Shown here in pieces: positions 10,140-22,607 of a DNA stretch of 64,000 bases. Position 1 is the first letter of the stretch. Each line of letters begins with the position of its first letter. The stretch lies in the NCBI RefSeq assembly GCF_001659605.2, contig NC_035164.2:8171038-8235037 (forward strand), read 5' to 3'. The translations under genes were made by a program, and so were the position numbers. This DNA is from Manihot esculenta (taxonomy: Eukaryota; Streptophyta; Magnoliopsida; Malpighiales; Euphorbiaceae). The notes beneath the pieces are model-generated. The model made no database searches and had not been told where the DNA came from. It saw only the letters and a list, made by a program, of their open reading frames with translations.

Positions 10140-11940
10140 AACACCTGACCAAGCACCTGGCAGTCTCTGCTTTTTGATATAAGATAACTTTTAACATTTC
10201 AATGGACTTACCCCTTGCCTTGTGACTCGCCTGGTGGATACCCGTCTCGTGACTATGTAATAAATAACTTGAAAGAAATAAAAAACTGAATTTAACACTC
10301 GGTCATGATAATGACTTAAATGATTTTATTAATCAGGACTGACTCCTGGTCATTAGCCTGGCGGATACCCGCCTTATGGTGCTTTTTAGCAGAAACTTGT
10401 CTTTATCTTTTGGGATGAACACCTAAAAACTCACCTAACAGTTACTCGCCTTGTGGCGCTTCTGGTAGAAATTCGCCTTTCTCTTTTAGGACTAACACTC
10501 GAAGACTTGTCTGGCAGTTACCCGTCTTCTAGTGCTTTTTGACATAAATTTGACTTTGTTTTTTTAGGATTAATACACGAAGACTTGCCTGGCGATTATC
10601 CGCTTTGTGGGCTGGACATAAAATGCCTTAGAAGCTTTTTGTGAAGCGAGACTAACTCCCAAAGACTCGCCTGGTGGATGCCCGCCTTGTAGCCTAAGCA
10701 TGAAATGTCTTAGAGACTTTTTTACGAAACGGGAACACTCGGTTGCGTGGCTTGGCGGATGCCTGCCTTGTGGCCTAGGTATGAAACTCCTTAGAGATTT
10801 TTTCGTGAAATGAGACTAACATCCGATAGTGTGGCTTAGCGGATGCCCGCCTTGTGGCCTAGGTATGAAATGCCTTAAAGACTTTTCTGCGAAACAGGAC
10901 TAACACCCGGCCACGTGGCCTGGTAGATGCTCGCCTTATGGCCTAAGTATGAAATACTTTAGAGATTTTTTCATGAAACGGGACTAACACCCAGTCACGT
11001 GGCCTAGCGGATGCCCACCTTATGGCATGGTATAAAATGCCTTATAGATTTTTCTGCAAAACGAGACTAACACCCGGTCGCATGGCCTGGCGGATGCCCA
11101 CCTTGTGGCCTAGGCATGAAATGCCTCAGACTTTTTTGTGAAATGGGACTATCACCCAATCGCGTGGCTTAGTGAATGCCCACCTTGTGGCCTAGGTATG
11201 AAATTCCTTAGACTTTTTTGCAAAATGGAAGTAACACCCAATCGCGTGGCCTAGCGAATGTCTGCCTTGTGGGCTGGTACAAAATGCCTTAGAGATTTTT
11301 CTATGAAACAGGACTAACACCCGGTCACGTGGCCTAGTGGATGCCCGCCTTGTAGCCTGGTATAAAATGCCTTGTTTAGCAGGACTAACACCCGGATTAT
11401 GGCCTGGCGAAAATTCACCTTGTGGACTTGGCATAAAATGCCTTATTTAGCGGGACTAACACTCGAATTATGGCATAGCAGAAACCCGCCTTGTAGCCTT
11501 GACATAAAATGCATTGTTTAGTAGGACTAACACCCGGATTATGGCCCTGGTCAAAACCCACCTTGTGCCACAATATAAATTATCTTATTTAGTGGGACTC
11601 ACACTTGGTTTATAGCCGGCATAAAATGCCTTGTTTAGTGAGACTAACACTTGGATTATGACCTGGCTGACATCCGCCTTGTGGCATGGCATAAAATGTC
11701 TTGTTTAGCAGGACTGACAACCGCCTTATGGCCTGAGGAAAACCCGCCTTATGGCCTGAGGAAAACCCGCCTTATGGCCTGGCATAAAATGCCTTAGAGA
11801 CTTTATTGTGAAACAAGACTAACACCCGGTCGCGTGGCTTGGTGGATGTCTGCCTTATGGCCCTAGTATAAAATGTCTTGTTTAGCAGGACTGACACCCA
11901 GATTATAGTCTGGCGGATACCCACCTTGTGATCTTTTTCT
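10140..11940. repeat. Minisatellite array, ~60-90 bp units, about 20 copies
   Basis: The unit contains GACTAACACCCGGTCGCGTG, then GCCTGGCGGATGCCCGCCTT, then TGTGGCCTAGGTATGAAATG, CCTTAGAGACTTTTTTGCG. Copies in 10.6-11.35 kb are ~80-90 bp. From ~11.36 kb the unit shortens to ~60-70 bp by loss of the LTR-proximal AGAGACTTTTT part (AAAATGCCTTGTTTAGCGGG). Divergence increases towards 10.2 kb. Frames seen here are by-products. The array lies inside the non-autonomous Ty3 element between gag and the antisense ORF. Confidence 0.92.
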
Positions 11941-11976
11941 TATCTCCATATATCCTCACCTTTCTGCCTTTTGGTT

Positions 11977-12948
11977 TTACTTTGGACTTATCCTTTTGTC
12001 TTCTCTCAGCGCTTGGACTTTATCATCCAACCTGACATACTTATGGGTTTTATTTATTAGCTTTTGGTACATAGCGACTGGGTTCTTGATTAGGGAATTC
12101 CTGAACTTAATGTTGCATGTTCCTTTTTTAAATGCTTTACATGCTATATCATAGTTTAATTCTTCTACATGTATTGCTTCTGCATTGAAATGTGAGATAA
12201 AGCTCCTTAAAGACTCGCCCTCTCCTTGGCAGATCTTCCACAAGTCAGAAGAGAGTTTTTTAGGAGGTATACAAGTAATAAACTTGGATTTAAATAAGAT
12301 ATCAAACTATGTAAAGTTCTAAATTGAACATGGACTCAGATGTTGGTACTATTTCTGAGCCAAACCTGTGAGTGTTGATAGAAACACTCGGCACAACACA
12401 AAATCATTGACATCTTGGAGTTGCATTGTTATTCTAAAGATCATCAGGTGACTCTTAGGATTTGTTGTTCTGTCATATTTTTCCAAATTCAAGAGTTTAA
12501 ACTTGGCAAGAAAAGTATATGCTAAGATCTCTTCTGACAGGGGTGAGGCATCGTCCAGCCCATAATCATCCTCCTGCTCCTTCTGGTACCTTTAAATGAC
12601 CCATATCAATTTTCAGTCTACATCCTTTGGAGCTTCGTCCGACAACTCTTGTTCCTCTAGGTTTGTCTTCCCCTTGGACTACGATTGGATCGCTTCTCTC
12701 TGAATCCTTGTAGTATCAATTGAAGCTTCCTCCCTTATCTTGAGAGCCTTGAAAAAGGCCTCATCTCAAGCTTTATATTGCTCGAATGTGGCCTGTAGCC
12801 TTTTTATGTATTGAAGCATCTACTCATTGTTTAAATTGCTCAAATCAGTTTCATTGACCATTGATGGGGTGTTTTGTCCACTACCAGAAGTGAAGGAATT
12901 GATTATGCCATGGTTTCCATTAGTAGCAGCTCGTGAATTGTCAGTCAT
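11977..12948 (-). pseudogene. Ty3/Gypsy gag, broken
   Basis: From an ATG at 12948 the minus strand gives MTDNSRAATNGNHG, a stop, then with further stops LLNLEKYDRTTNPKSHL, MIFRITMQLQDVNDFVLC, FLSTLTGLAQK and then the intact end GEGESLRSFISHFNAEA, IKFRNSLIKNP, HKYVRLDDKVQALRED. These are the standard blocks of the plant gag capsid domain (KFKLPxIEKYDGTxDPxxHL and GESLRxFxxRFNxEA types). At least five in-frame stops and small indels make it non-functional. No zinc knuckle or protease follows; the minisatellite begins instead. Confidence 0.85.
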
Positions 12949-13600
12949 TTTAGAGAATAGAAAAGGGAAAAGATTGCCTTTTAAGAGAAAATGAAAGATC
13001 AATTTCTAATCCAATTGAACAGAGATAATCCAATGGATTTCCTAGCAGCGAACTCAAGTCAGTAAATTGAAGTAAAGGGCGAATGTAATGAAATGCTTAG
13101 AATTCAAGAGTAGTTGTATAAGAATGCGTACATTGATCTCTGTGATCATTAGTTTTTATACTGTAATGTAATGAATTATTTAGAATTCAAGAGTAGTTGT
13201 CTAAGAATGCGTACCTTGATCTTTGCGATCATTAGTTTTTATGTATTGAAACATCTACTCATTGTTTAAATTGCTCAAATTAATTTTATTGACCATTGAT
13301 GGAGTGTTTTATCCACTACCAAAAGTGGAGGAATTGATTGCGCCTTTATTGCCATCAGCATTAGCAGCAACTTGTGAATTGTCAGTCATTTTAGAGAATA
13401 GAAAAGGGAAAAGATTGCCTTTTAAGAGAAAATGAAAGATCAGTTTCTAATCCAATTGAACAGAGATAATCCAATGGATTTCTTGGCAACGAACTCAAGT
13501 CAGTAAACTGAAGAAAATGGCGAATGTAATGAATTGCTTAGAATTCAAGAATAGTTGTATAAGAATGTGTACCTTGATCTTTGCGATCATTAGTTTTTAT
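12806..13600. repeat. ~435-bp tandem duplication of gag start and leader
   Basis: 12806-13165 (ATGTATTGAAGCATCTACTC ... GATCATTAGTTTTTAT) recurs at 13241-13600 with an offset of 435 bp and few differences. It covers the gag N-terminus, leader and start of the LTR. A ~75-bp LTR piece (GAATTATTTAGAATTCAAGA type) is present a third time at 13166-13240 between the copies. The outer gag copy begins as the inner one does (GACAATTCACAAG on the minus strand) but has no continuation. Confidence 0.88.
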
Positions 13601-13866
13601 ATTGTAAAAAGATGGAGTTAATTATCACATCTTCTAAAAATCCGATTGGTACCGACTAATTGATAGGGGATCCTGTGATTGTAGATGTAATGAGGATTTG
13701 CTGGATTGTACTTGCTAACGGTAACTTTATGTGAAGACTCGACCTATTCAGGAGTCTTTCTTTCCATGGGTGGAACCGTGTATCGACTTATCGGACGCTT
13801 GACATGTGACCCTATCTTATAATAACAGTTTATATCTTGCTTTGGGCAATTATTATGTTATATTAA
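13500..13866 (-). repeat. 5' LTR of the non-autonomous Ty3 element
   Basis: Partner of 7340-7746. Similarity ends after TTATGTTATATTAA near 13864, where A+T-rich DNA begins. The outermost bases may be lost, since the terminal dinucleotides are not TG/CA. Confidence 0.6.
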
Positions 13867-15170
13867 TAACTTTGTTTTATTTTATTTTATTTTCAAGAAA
13901 ATATTTTAAATATCTTTTAATATTTAATAAAATTTAATATATTTAAGATAGGTATAGTTAAAAAGTTAATAAATATTGTATTTTTTTTAATTTCCCAATT
14001 CCATTTCAAAAAAAAATGTATTTTTTAATGTGTATAAAAAAGTAAAATGGATAAAATAAATAAATTTTATATATGGAGGGAGTATTATATACGGTGTATA
14101 AAGTATAATCAATGATAATAAATGTAAAATATTAAATTATAAGAATTTAATTTTGTTATTTAAATTATATTATTTTTAAAAATAAAAATTAGTCAACATC
14201 TACAGATTCATTAAATCCTTGAAAAATATATATTCAAAAGGTAAAAAATAAATATAACCTCAAATAATTATGTTACATGGCATAATAATATAAAATTGAA
14301 AATATAATAAGTAAATTTAAATAGATATGGGATATTAAAAATTAGTAAGAGTAATATATTATAAAAATAAATATATATTTAAGTGGATCAGAGAGTTGAT
14401 GTTACCAATTTTATATACTTTGAGCATATAATTAAAATAATATTTTTAATTTAAATGAAAAAAAAAAGTATATATGGAACTGAGAGTTCAATAAAAAAAA
14501 ATTCTTGACCCACTTTACTGTTAATATAAAACATAAGACCATATAATTCCTCAAGATTTTTTTAAGGTGTGAAGGTAAATGTATAAAGAATAGTTCAACT
14601 ACAAATAGAAAATCCTATCCAAAAGCACAATTGATCAGACCCACTCAAATTTTACCAATCAAACCAAGAAAATCAAACCTGAATAAAGAAAAGCCAGGAC
14701 ACTTCCACCATCTTCCAACTGTCTCCACCCCAACAGCGGCTAACACTCCACTACCGACCGCCAGACCATGATCTACACTAGCCATGGTATGTCCTTGGTT
14801 CCAGATCGGAAGACCACAGTCAAAGAATCGAAAATTGGAAAGGATACTCGCTGGAAACCACCCCATATATGTAGTTGGAAAATTGAAAAATAGATTCAGC
14901 AATAGTGAGAATGCTTATCCGCATCTCAGTCTCTTCTAACCTGATGGAAATCAACTTATAGAATGTGTGGCAACTAAATTTCTGAAGCAAACTATCATTG
15001 AACAAAAATAACTTTTTTGCCTAGTACCACCACAAGAAGCCGCACAAGCAACTAATCATTACAATCTCTTTATATACAGGTACCCATTTGAAGAAAATAA
15101 AGAAAATCTAAATAAAAATAATAATAAAAAATAAATATAAAATTAAAATTAAAATTAAAATCAAAATCAA
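13867..15170. other. A+T-rich intergenic DNA
   Basis: Mostly simple A+T-rich sequence. Two overlapping minus frames at 14645-15006 (85 and 61 codons) lie in slightly more G+C-rich DNA but match no family I know. Confidence 0.5.
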
Positions 15171-15174
15171 AATG

Positions 15175-15740
15175 GCTCCACTGGTGTTGAGAGAGATGAT
15201 GACCGCTGGACCTCTGCTCGAGTTCATACAGGAAAGCTAGGTCATCAAAATTTAATAAGTAAGTCTATCCTCTAGCACGCAGTCCAGACCACAGTCGGAC
15301 AGATCGAACAGAATAGGACTCAAGCCTAACAGATAAGAATCCAGCTCACTTGACTTGATGGATCAGTAGTGAGAACATATCTCTCTTCACATTCAGAACC
15401 ATGTCAATAGGTTCCGGAGGAAATTAAATAGCCTACTAAAAATATTTAATAGTCATCTGACGATTGAGAAATGGACAATACGTTCATATCTACGATTATG
15501 CATGATAGCAACATGTAATATTGTAACTGAATGACGGTTATACGTCATTAGATAATTAAAAAATAATAATAAAAGAAGGGCATTATTTAGATTAAACTTA
15601 CACATGTACCTAAAACTCTACCATCTTTTAGATATGAGATCATCAAGAGCTATCTCCGAAAAGCTGCACAAAAACAGACCTTACCGAGTAAAACCAAATA
15701 GCAAAAATCACAGACAATTGATACTCAAATTTTGGCATGA
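15175..15740 (+). repeat. Possible degenerate Ty3 solo LTR
   Basis: A less A+T-rich stretch within A+T-rich DNA. It resembles plant Ty3 LTR sequence in texture, and AATTTTGGCATGACGTGGAG near 15728-15747 recalls the LTR/PBS junction (TTTGGCGCCGTCTGTGG type). No partner LTR, terminal repeat or target duplication was found, so this is a weak call. Confidence 0.25.
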
Positions 15741-16505
15741 CGTGGAGTTGGAAATCACAGTTCCCTTTCCCTCTCCTCATCCTTTCTCTCTCTCCTATCT
15801 TATATATATAACTCTTATGTTGTAGGAATGTTTACATTTTGAGCTAACCAATAGAGATTTCATACTCAACAGTTACTTTATATTTGTTTCGTAAAAGAAT
15901 CAAACCGGTATTGATAATAAAAAATCTCAACTACTTAGCCATAGAACCCAAAATCTATAACCAACCCATATATTACTTATTGCTTATTTATAAAATAATA
16001 GATTATTAATGCATTTAGTTAAATTAAGATCTCAATCTCCTACTTTTTATATAATATATATATATTTTTTATATAATTTTGAGTTTCTTTAGATTTATAA
16101 ATAATTTCCACAAACGTATTTTAAAAAAGGGAAAATAACATTTATTAGATTATACTACTCTTTTATAACTAATAAATTAATTTTTTTACATTAATAAATT
16201 ATTTAAAATTACAAGACATAATAATAAATTAAATATACTATAAATAATAATTAAAATAGTTATACTATTCATTAAAATATAATAAAAAAAGTTATGTAAA
16301 TGCATAATAAATAATTATATTTTAAAATACTTTATAAATATATAATAAATTAACACTCACAGATTTAATTTAATGATAAGTGTATCTGAATAGATAAAAG
16401 AGGTTCCACTTCAAAGAAAAGTATATTATAAATTAATATTTTTATATTTACTGCATTAAAATAATAAATTGATATAGCGTTATTAATTATTTATTAAACA
16501 GTTAT

Positions 16506-16570
16506 AACTATTAGTTACAATACTATTTCAGAAAAAAAAAAAAAAAAAAAAAAAAAAACTATTAGTTACA
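16506..16570 (+). repeat. Poly(A)-tailed mini-insertion with 14-bp direct repeats
   Basis: AACTATTAGTTACA occurs at 16506-16519 and again at 16557-16570. Between them is only ATACTATTTCAG plus an A run of about 25. Flanking duplications of this size with a 3' A tract are the mark of target-primed reverse transcription by a LINE machinery. Replication slippage around the A tract is the alternative. Confidence 0.75.
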
Positions 16571-17034
16571 GTAAGCTCCTTACTATTTAGTAATAAGCTA
16601 AACCAAACAGTTTTATATACCAACAAATAATAATGTTGCCGTATTAGATGTCCCATCAACCTTTAAGAATTTAGTTGTGCCTATAAATAAAATTGCCTTC
16701 TCAAAAAATTGATATTATTGTAAATTGACCCAAATATTTGGTTTATTTCACAATTAAGCCTAACATAATAAAAAATATAGAATTTATATTTATATTTATT
16801 TTTTCGTCAGCTTATCAAATATTAATTTAAAAAATTACTAATTTTTTTATTTTGATTTTTTAATTAATTTGGATAAACTGAATATAATTAAAAAAATCTT
16901 TTAATTGGGCTACAATGACGGTTCAAAAAGCTGTAGATTTTCTAACCAGTGTGATACAAGAATCACAAGACTGCCCTTAAAACAATAGCATCTAAAGCCA
17001 CAATTGCAACTAATTTTTAAAATTGGGCCATGAT

Positions 17035-17320
17035 TATATATATTGTTAAATTTAAATCAGTGAAATTCAAAAAATTCATGGCACCATTTACTGATGATGT
17101 AAAATTCATGGCACCATTTACTGATGTGAAATTTATCGCATGTGAAATTCAACAGACCCCTCGTGTCCAGTGCGTGACATATTTATAAGATGTTCAACAT
17201 CGGAAAATAAACTATAATACCATTTAAATTTGAATCAGACCTAACTCATTAGTTTTGGAGAAGTTGCTGTAACTCATATAAGAGACACGTAACTAGGTAA
17301 GATGTGAAATTCAACTTATA
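17035..17320 (-). mobile_element. Degraded TRIM, same family as the one at 38.7 kb
   Basis: The reverse complement reads GAGTTAGGTCTGATTCAAAT, TGGTATTATAG (PBS position), CCGATGTTGAACATCTTATA, AATATGTCACGCACTGG, GAGGGGTCTGTTGAATTTCA. This is the same order as the TRIM at 38663-39348 (LTR end, iMet PBS, internal domain, PPT, next LTR). One LTR is about 17222-17316. The other, left part is eroded and contains a small direct duplication (ATTCATGGCACCATTTACTG at ~17076 and ~17103). Confidence 0.7.
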
Positions 17321-18529
17321 TAAATTATAATCGGCACTAAAAAGTAGGTTTTTTTGACAATGTGACCATTAAATATAAAATATTTCATATTTCACATTTC
17401 ATTAATGAAAATTTAAAAAAAGAGCAGTGGGTGACAAATAAAACATGGAGTTTAGTTGATACTAAACTATATAAATAAATATATTGCTGATTTTGACAGA
17501 ATTTTCTAGGAGATTAACAGTGAGAGATTAAATTATAGAGTGGAAAAAGTCATGCAAAATTCTGAAGTTGTAGGTCACAATATCTTTGTACTAGAATAGC
17601 TGGTGCTTCATTTTCTTCATATAATGCAGCTAACTTCCATGTTTCTTCCCTTTTCTCTTCATCTCTGCTTTCTTTGATATATTTGCTCTAATGGAAATGT
17701 AAGCTTGACGGTCTGTTTTCAACCCCATAAGATTTAATTTTCAATAAATAAATGCTCAAATGTTTTTGTATAAGGACGAAAGAAATGATTAAATAACTTT
17801 ATCTTCTGTTAAAAAAAAAAACAATACTACTAATGGATGTAATATATTTTCCACTGTGATATTGATCATAGCTAACTTTAACAGTATACATTACTAAGTT
17901 CATATCACAATCCAAAATTGTGTCCACAATGGATCTTACAATGCCAATATGAAGGCATGTATAAGAAGCTTTATGATATCAATAGTGATACTCTTAATGT
18001 TAAGTTGATTTGATCAATGGCAAATTGCAATTTGCAATTAGTCCTGATGCAACTCGTCTTAGGGCTCTGTTGATCAGATCTCCTTGGAAGAAGCAGTTTG
18101 TTAATTTGTCTATTAGTTTGGTTCAATGTTTGAGACCGACTAGAGAACTAAGGGGGCATGAACAGAATACAAATGATACATTCAAGTTTAGACAAAGATG
18201 AAAATTACCTTGACCCTTATAATCATAGCAACTTGACAAGAACTTAGTAGTCAGGTACACTACATAAGATTGACTCTGTATATTAGATGATGAGTCGTGG
18301 ACAAATGTAGACCCATAAGTTTACCAGCTTAGATTTCTCACAGCCGTAATGGTTAAATATCTGTCAGACCAAGAAAGGGATAGAGATGAAATAAGAAATT
18401 TCCTTACAGGCCTCAAATATGCAGACAGCAACTACGAAAGTAACATCAGAAATTGCATAACCATATAAACTCATAAAGTACGGTTGAGCATACTAACCTT
18501 GGAGGAGATGGTTCCCGTTTTCGGTTATT
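17321..18529. other. Intergenic, downstream of the kinase gene
   Basis: A+T-rich. A 63-codon plus-strand frame at 18010-18201 in slightly richer sequence has no recognised family. The kinase 3' UTR and poly(A) site should lie in 18.2-18.5 kb (minus strand), but I cannot fix the cleavage site. Confidence 0.5.
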
Positions 18530-21500
18530 CTACTGCATGATATAAAGATCTTGTTTAGCTATGGAGTAACGTCCAATGGCATTTCCTGGTTCCATGATAA
18601 ACTGTTCCTGAAATGTGCCCATGCGTTTACTGGGAATATCAATTGAAAGATCTTTAACATTTGGCAGTCCCTCTACTTGCAAACCATCCCCACAGATGAG
18701 GAACTGATTTCCAATTATAAAAGAACCAGATACACGGATTGCAACTCCATCTTGACCATGAGCACGGCACTGTAGTTTTTCAACAACGTGAACCAGTCTT
18801 TCAGGAGGCCAATCACCAGCTAAAGTGCTTCGTATATTTGACAAGGCTGCAAAAATATCTCTAGGACCAACAGATTGTTTTCCAGAGAAACTAGAAAGAA
18901 CAAAATTTTATCTTAGTCTATACTTAGGGCAAGAATACACAACTGAGTAGCAGTTCCAAATCATAAATGTAATATACGACCAGAACTCTGTTTGTTTTGC
19001 AGAAATAATTTTCTAGAAGTCACCCTTTTTTTTGTGATTTTTGAAATATGCAAACTCTCAGAAACAGATAAGAATTAACAAAAACATCACTTAGTTATGC
19101 ACCTATTAGTCTACTAACCACTGTCAGAAATATTTGATTGTTGAAACTGCTAGTTGGCAATGAGAGTCATAATTTACCCAGTATAATTTTTTCTGTACAA
19201 TGTGCAAAAGTATGACCCTCACATATGCAAATGTTCTCATAATCTTCTTTGTTAAAGGAAATTTTTTCACATTGCAGTCCAAATGTCAGTTACGAGTTCC
19301 CTTCCCAATTCTTTGTTGTAACAATAGAACACAATAAGTACAGACTAAAAGATCATTTGCCATCTCAGAAAGCGTTTTCTACAAACATATGGTTATCTTA
19401 GCTTTCATGTCCTTTCATATATTTAGCCATTGTAAAAAGAGTTCATCTATTGAGAAAGTGATGTGTAACCTTAGAGTATAAGAAGTCTTATCATATTCTA
19501 CTGTTCTTCCCTTGCCTAATTCACAAATATATCCTATGTCTTATAATTTGTTCTTCTCTAGGATCTACATCACAAAATAATAAGTTTCTTTTGGAACTAC
19601 AAAGCTTTTTCATTTTCAAATTCAAGTATTATGACCAAGGAAATGGAGCATCGAAATCCTTCCAATCAAACTTTTTGCTGCCTGACAACAAATATTTTTA
19701 AATCCTTTTCATAAGAACAATGTCTAATAATTAATAGAAGATTCGAGAGAATATAGAGTTTCATAGTTTAGTACCTAAAAGTTGAGCCTTCATTATATAA
19801 TGTCTTTGCGTGCTGCCAAAGCTCATCCGGGCCATCAAAAAGCAAGTAATAATGTATAGTCAGCATCTGCTCATGTAAAGACATAACCATTAAAAACCAA
19901 TAAGCAATAGGCTGAAGACACCTGATGTTTCAATTTCAACCATCAAATGCTTTCAATATATGTGATATGGATTAGAGAAAATGCTACAAAACTAATAACT
20001 AGATCATAAGAAAAAAAGTCTTGTGTATTCATCTAAGATCAAATAAAAATGGTCACGTATTGATCAATATGCATATGCAGCATGAGCAGTTAGTGATATT
20101 TTAAACACTTTCAATGCTTTTAACTTGATATGTATGGATAACTAGATGACACCTACTCCACAAAAACCTTATAAATACAAAATATAATTTGCAGATTCAA
20201 CCTAAGATGAAATCTGCAATATGGGATGCATGTCTATGTGTATTGACTTACATCTGCCAAATCCTTCATCTTTTGCGTTGGATCAAAAACGCTTTGGACA
20301 AATGCTGCTAGGTCTACACTAGTGTGAGCATATTTCGTAATAAACGGGTGTGAAAGAAGCTGCAATAAGTAAATACAAAATCAAAAATGACAAACTTTGA
20401 AAAAAAATCCCTTATTCAATTCCTCAAGATTAAAATAAATATGGACGTAAGAAAATCCATGCATTAATAAAACAAGAATTCTGATTTTTGGTAAATTTGA
20501 ATATTTCAAGCAGGAAATGAAGTTTATATTATAATAGAATCATGACAACATCTCGCAATGCTACCAAGGAATGCAAAGGATCTATAAGTACAAGGGCATT
20601 TCATATCCTGCAAAGCTCATCAATACTTGTTTACCTGCTCTGCCGTTGGCCTAGCATTGGGATCCTTCTGGAGGCAAATATCGATAAATGAGCAGAATTC
20701 TGGTGAAAATTTGTGTTTGGTTGGTGATGGCGATGGATCATCCAAGATCTTGCATAAAGAACTAATAATTTAGTTGCAAGATGACAAAATGATGCATTGA
20801 ACAGAAAAGCTTCAAAGCGACATACCTCTCACATGTGCCTGCACATGTGAGAGAAATAAATATGCACAAACACATAAGTAAATAAAATGGCATCAATACA
20901 TCAATTTACCTGCAACATAAGGTTAACAGGTCCTTCATTAGCCGTGTATGGGAACTCCCCAGTGCCACATTCAAAAAGAGCAAGACCAAGACTCCAAATA
21001 TCAGCTGGATAAGAATAGTTGTCATTTCGAATTCGTTCAGGCGACATATATGTGACAGTCCCAACAAAAGTAGCGCACTGGAAAGTTTCATTTTCACAAA
21101 CAAAAATTAGCAACAACTACATCCATTTATAATAGTTATTTATGTTATTGAGCAACAAAAAAGTGAGAAAATCAATTCAAATTGACAAAGAATGAGAAAG
21201 TTGAACAAAAATAAAATAAAGCACAGCTTAAGTAGCATCTATTACTAACCATCGCCATTGAATTCTCTAGGCCAGCACTTATGCCGAAATCTGTTATTTT
21301 TGGCTCGCCCTTTAGATTCACAAGCAGATTTGCTGGTTTTATGTCTCTATGAACTAAATGTCGAACCCCATGCAAGTAGCTTAGACCCTGGAAGGATTGA
21401 AAAAAAAAAGGAAAAATAAATGAGTCATGAAGCACTTAGCAATTAACAGTGAAAGAAAAGCAGCTGTAATGGGAAAAACTAGCCAAAACAGCACAACTTT

Positions 21501-22607
21501 ATTACATGCAGAAGCTTTTGAAACATATGTGAAAGCACTGGTTCTGGTATCTTTTTCCGCACTCGTAACATGTCTGCTAATGAACCTCCATCCATGTATT
21601 CTAAAGCTATGCTTATTTGCCCAGAGTCAGGAGTATAAAATGCTCCATGGAATTCCACAAGGCCCTCATAACAAGGTGCCTCACATAGTGTCCGAATCTC
21701 AGTAAGAAGCTGTTGTCTTTTCTCCTGATAAGTAAAAACATGATCAATGGTATGAGATGGTGAGAAAATAAATGGTTCACCATGGTACCTATATAATGAA
21801 ACTCCTATCTTTGATCAAATTTTATAGGCGCTGCATGCTATTCAAGTATAGGTAACGGACATACAGACTATTTCAACTGCCATTATCGAAGAAAGATAAC
21901 AAAGCATACATGGGAAAATGGCCCACGATGAGGATATCCATTATGCTACTCTTTATGGATAAAGATTGCACGACATGAGCACTTACATATAAAAACAGTA
22001 ATAACTACAAAAATGACTCTTTTAGTGAGATTCTGCGAATCAATGATGGAACCAAAATACATTATTGTCATGAACAGGTGTACGACTAAAATGAGAAGTG
22101 TACGACTAAAATGAGAAGTGTACTCCTGATATCAAGACAACAACAGAAAATTAAGTAATGATGAGAGATGCTGACCTTTTCAAAAATATTAATTTTCTTT
22201 AGGGCAAGAATTCTATGTGTAGGAATATGAAGAGCTCTCTGAACAACACTGCTAGCACCACTACCTATAGCTCCAAAAATTCTCATCTCTTGGGAGGCAC
22301 ATCGATATGTTTTCTCACTATGATCTGTTTCATCTACTGGTGAAGAAGTGCACTTTTGCAATCCCAGCTCATTTATGTTGTAGACTCCATATGATCTGCT
22401 TAATAAGTTAACAGTTCCACCATCTGACAGCTTCAAATACACAACAATACATTAGAAAAATACCTTCCACTTATTTGCCTGAATATATTCAATAGTTAAA
22501 GTTACCATATAAGAATCGCTAGGATCCAAGGTTGACCCTGCAGAGAAGCCCTTTTCAGCATCAAATAATGGTACAAGCTTCTTCCTTAATTCCTCCAACC
22601 CAGCCAT
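18530..22607 (-). CDS. MKK3: Mitogen-activated protein kinase kinase 3 (kinase + NTF2-like domain)
   Basis: Nine coding exons: 22607-22506, 22430-22176, 21724-21506, 21387-21250, 21077-20910, 20748-20635, 20359-20252, 19866-19775, 18890-18530. All junctions are GT-AG, phases agree, and the product is 518 aa, close to Arabidopsis MKK3 (520). Motifs by residue: Gly loop GAIGSG 87-92; catalytic Lys in ALKK 112; HRDIKPAN with Asp207; DFG Asp225; activation-loop S235-x5-T241, the plant MAPKK S/T-x5-S/T pattern; [10 protein letters not shown] after it. From ~369 an NTF2-like domain ([12 protein letters not shown] ... [13 protein letters not shown]) follows, the hallmark that separates MKK3 from other plant MAPKKs. 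In plants MKK3 activates mainly group C MAPKs in ABA, jasmonate, light and seed-dormancy signalling. Exon 3 ends KLLH, where I recall KLLQ in Arabidopsis; otherwise no defect is seen. Appears intact. Confidence 0.96.

Larger units (their letters stand above)
7240..13866 (-). mobile_element. Non-autonomous Ty3/Gypsy element with antisense extra ORF
   Basis: Related LTR sequences lie at about 7240-7746 and 13500-13866. Shared blocks include GCGATCATTA, GATAGGGGATCCTGTGATT, CTAACGGTAA, TTTCCATGGGTGGAACCG and TTATGTTATATTAA. Read on the minus strand, the order is 5' LTR, leader, gag (12948-11977), a tandem-repeat tract (11940-10140), and then an ORF on the opposite strand (8053-9990) before the 3' LTR. 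No protease, reverse transcriptase, RNase H or integrase is recognisable. Tat-lineage elements of plants are known to carry extra ORFs, sometimes antisense, between pol and the 3' LTR. This looks like a pol-less derivative. Exact LTR ends and a target duplication could not be fixed. Confidence 0.75.

Noticed and set aside
10140..11940. CRISPR-like regular repeats
   Set aside because: Units are imperfect, contiguous and without unique spacers; eukaryotic retrotransposon context.
14645..15006. Possible small gene on the minus strand
   Set aside because: No recognisable domain, no splice logic, flanked by A+T-rich DNA.
18010..18201. 63-codon plus-strand frame near the kinase 3' end
   Set aside because: No family and no regulatory context; could equally be chance.
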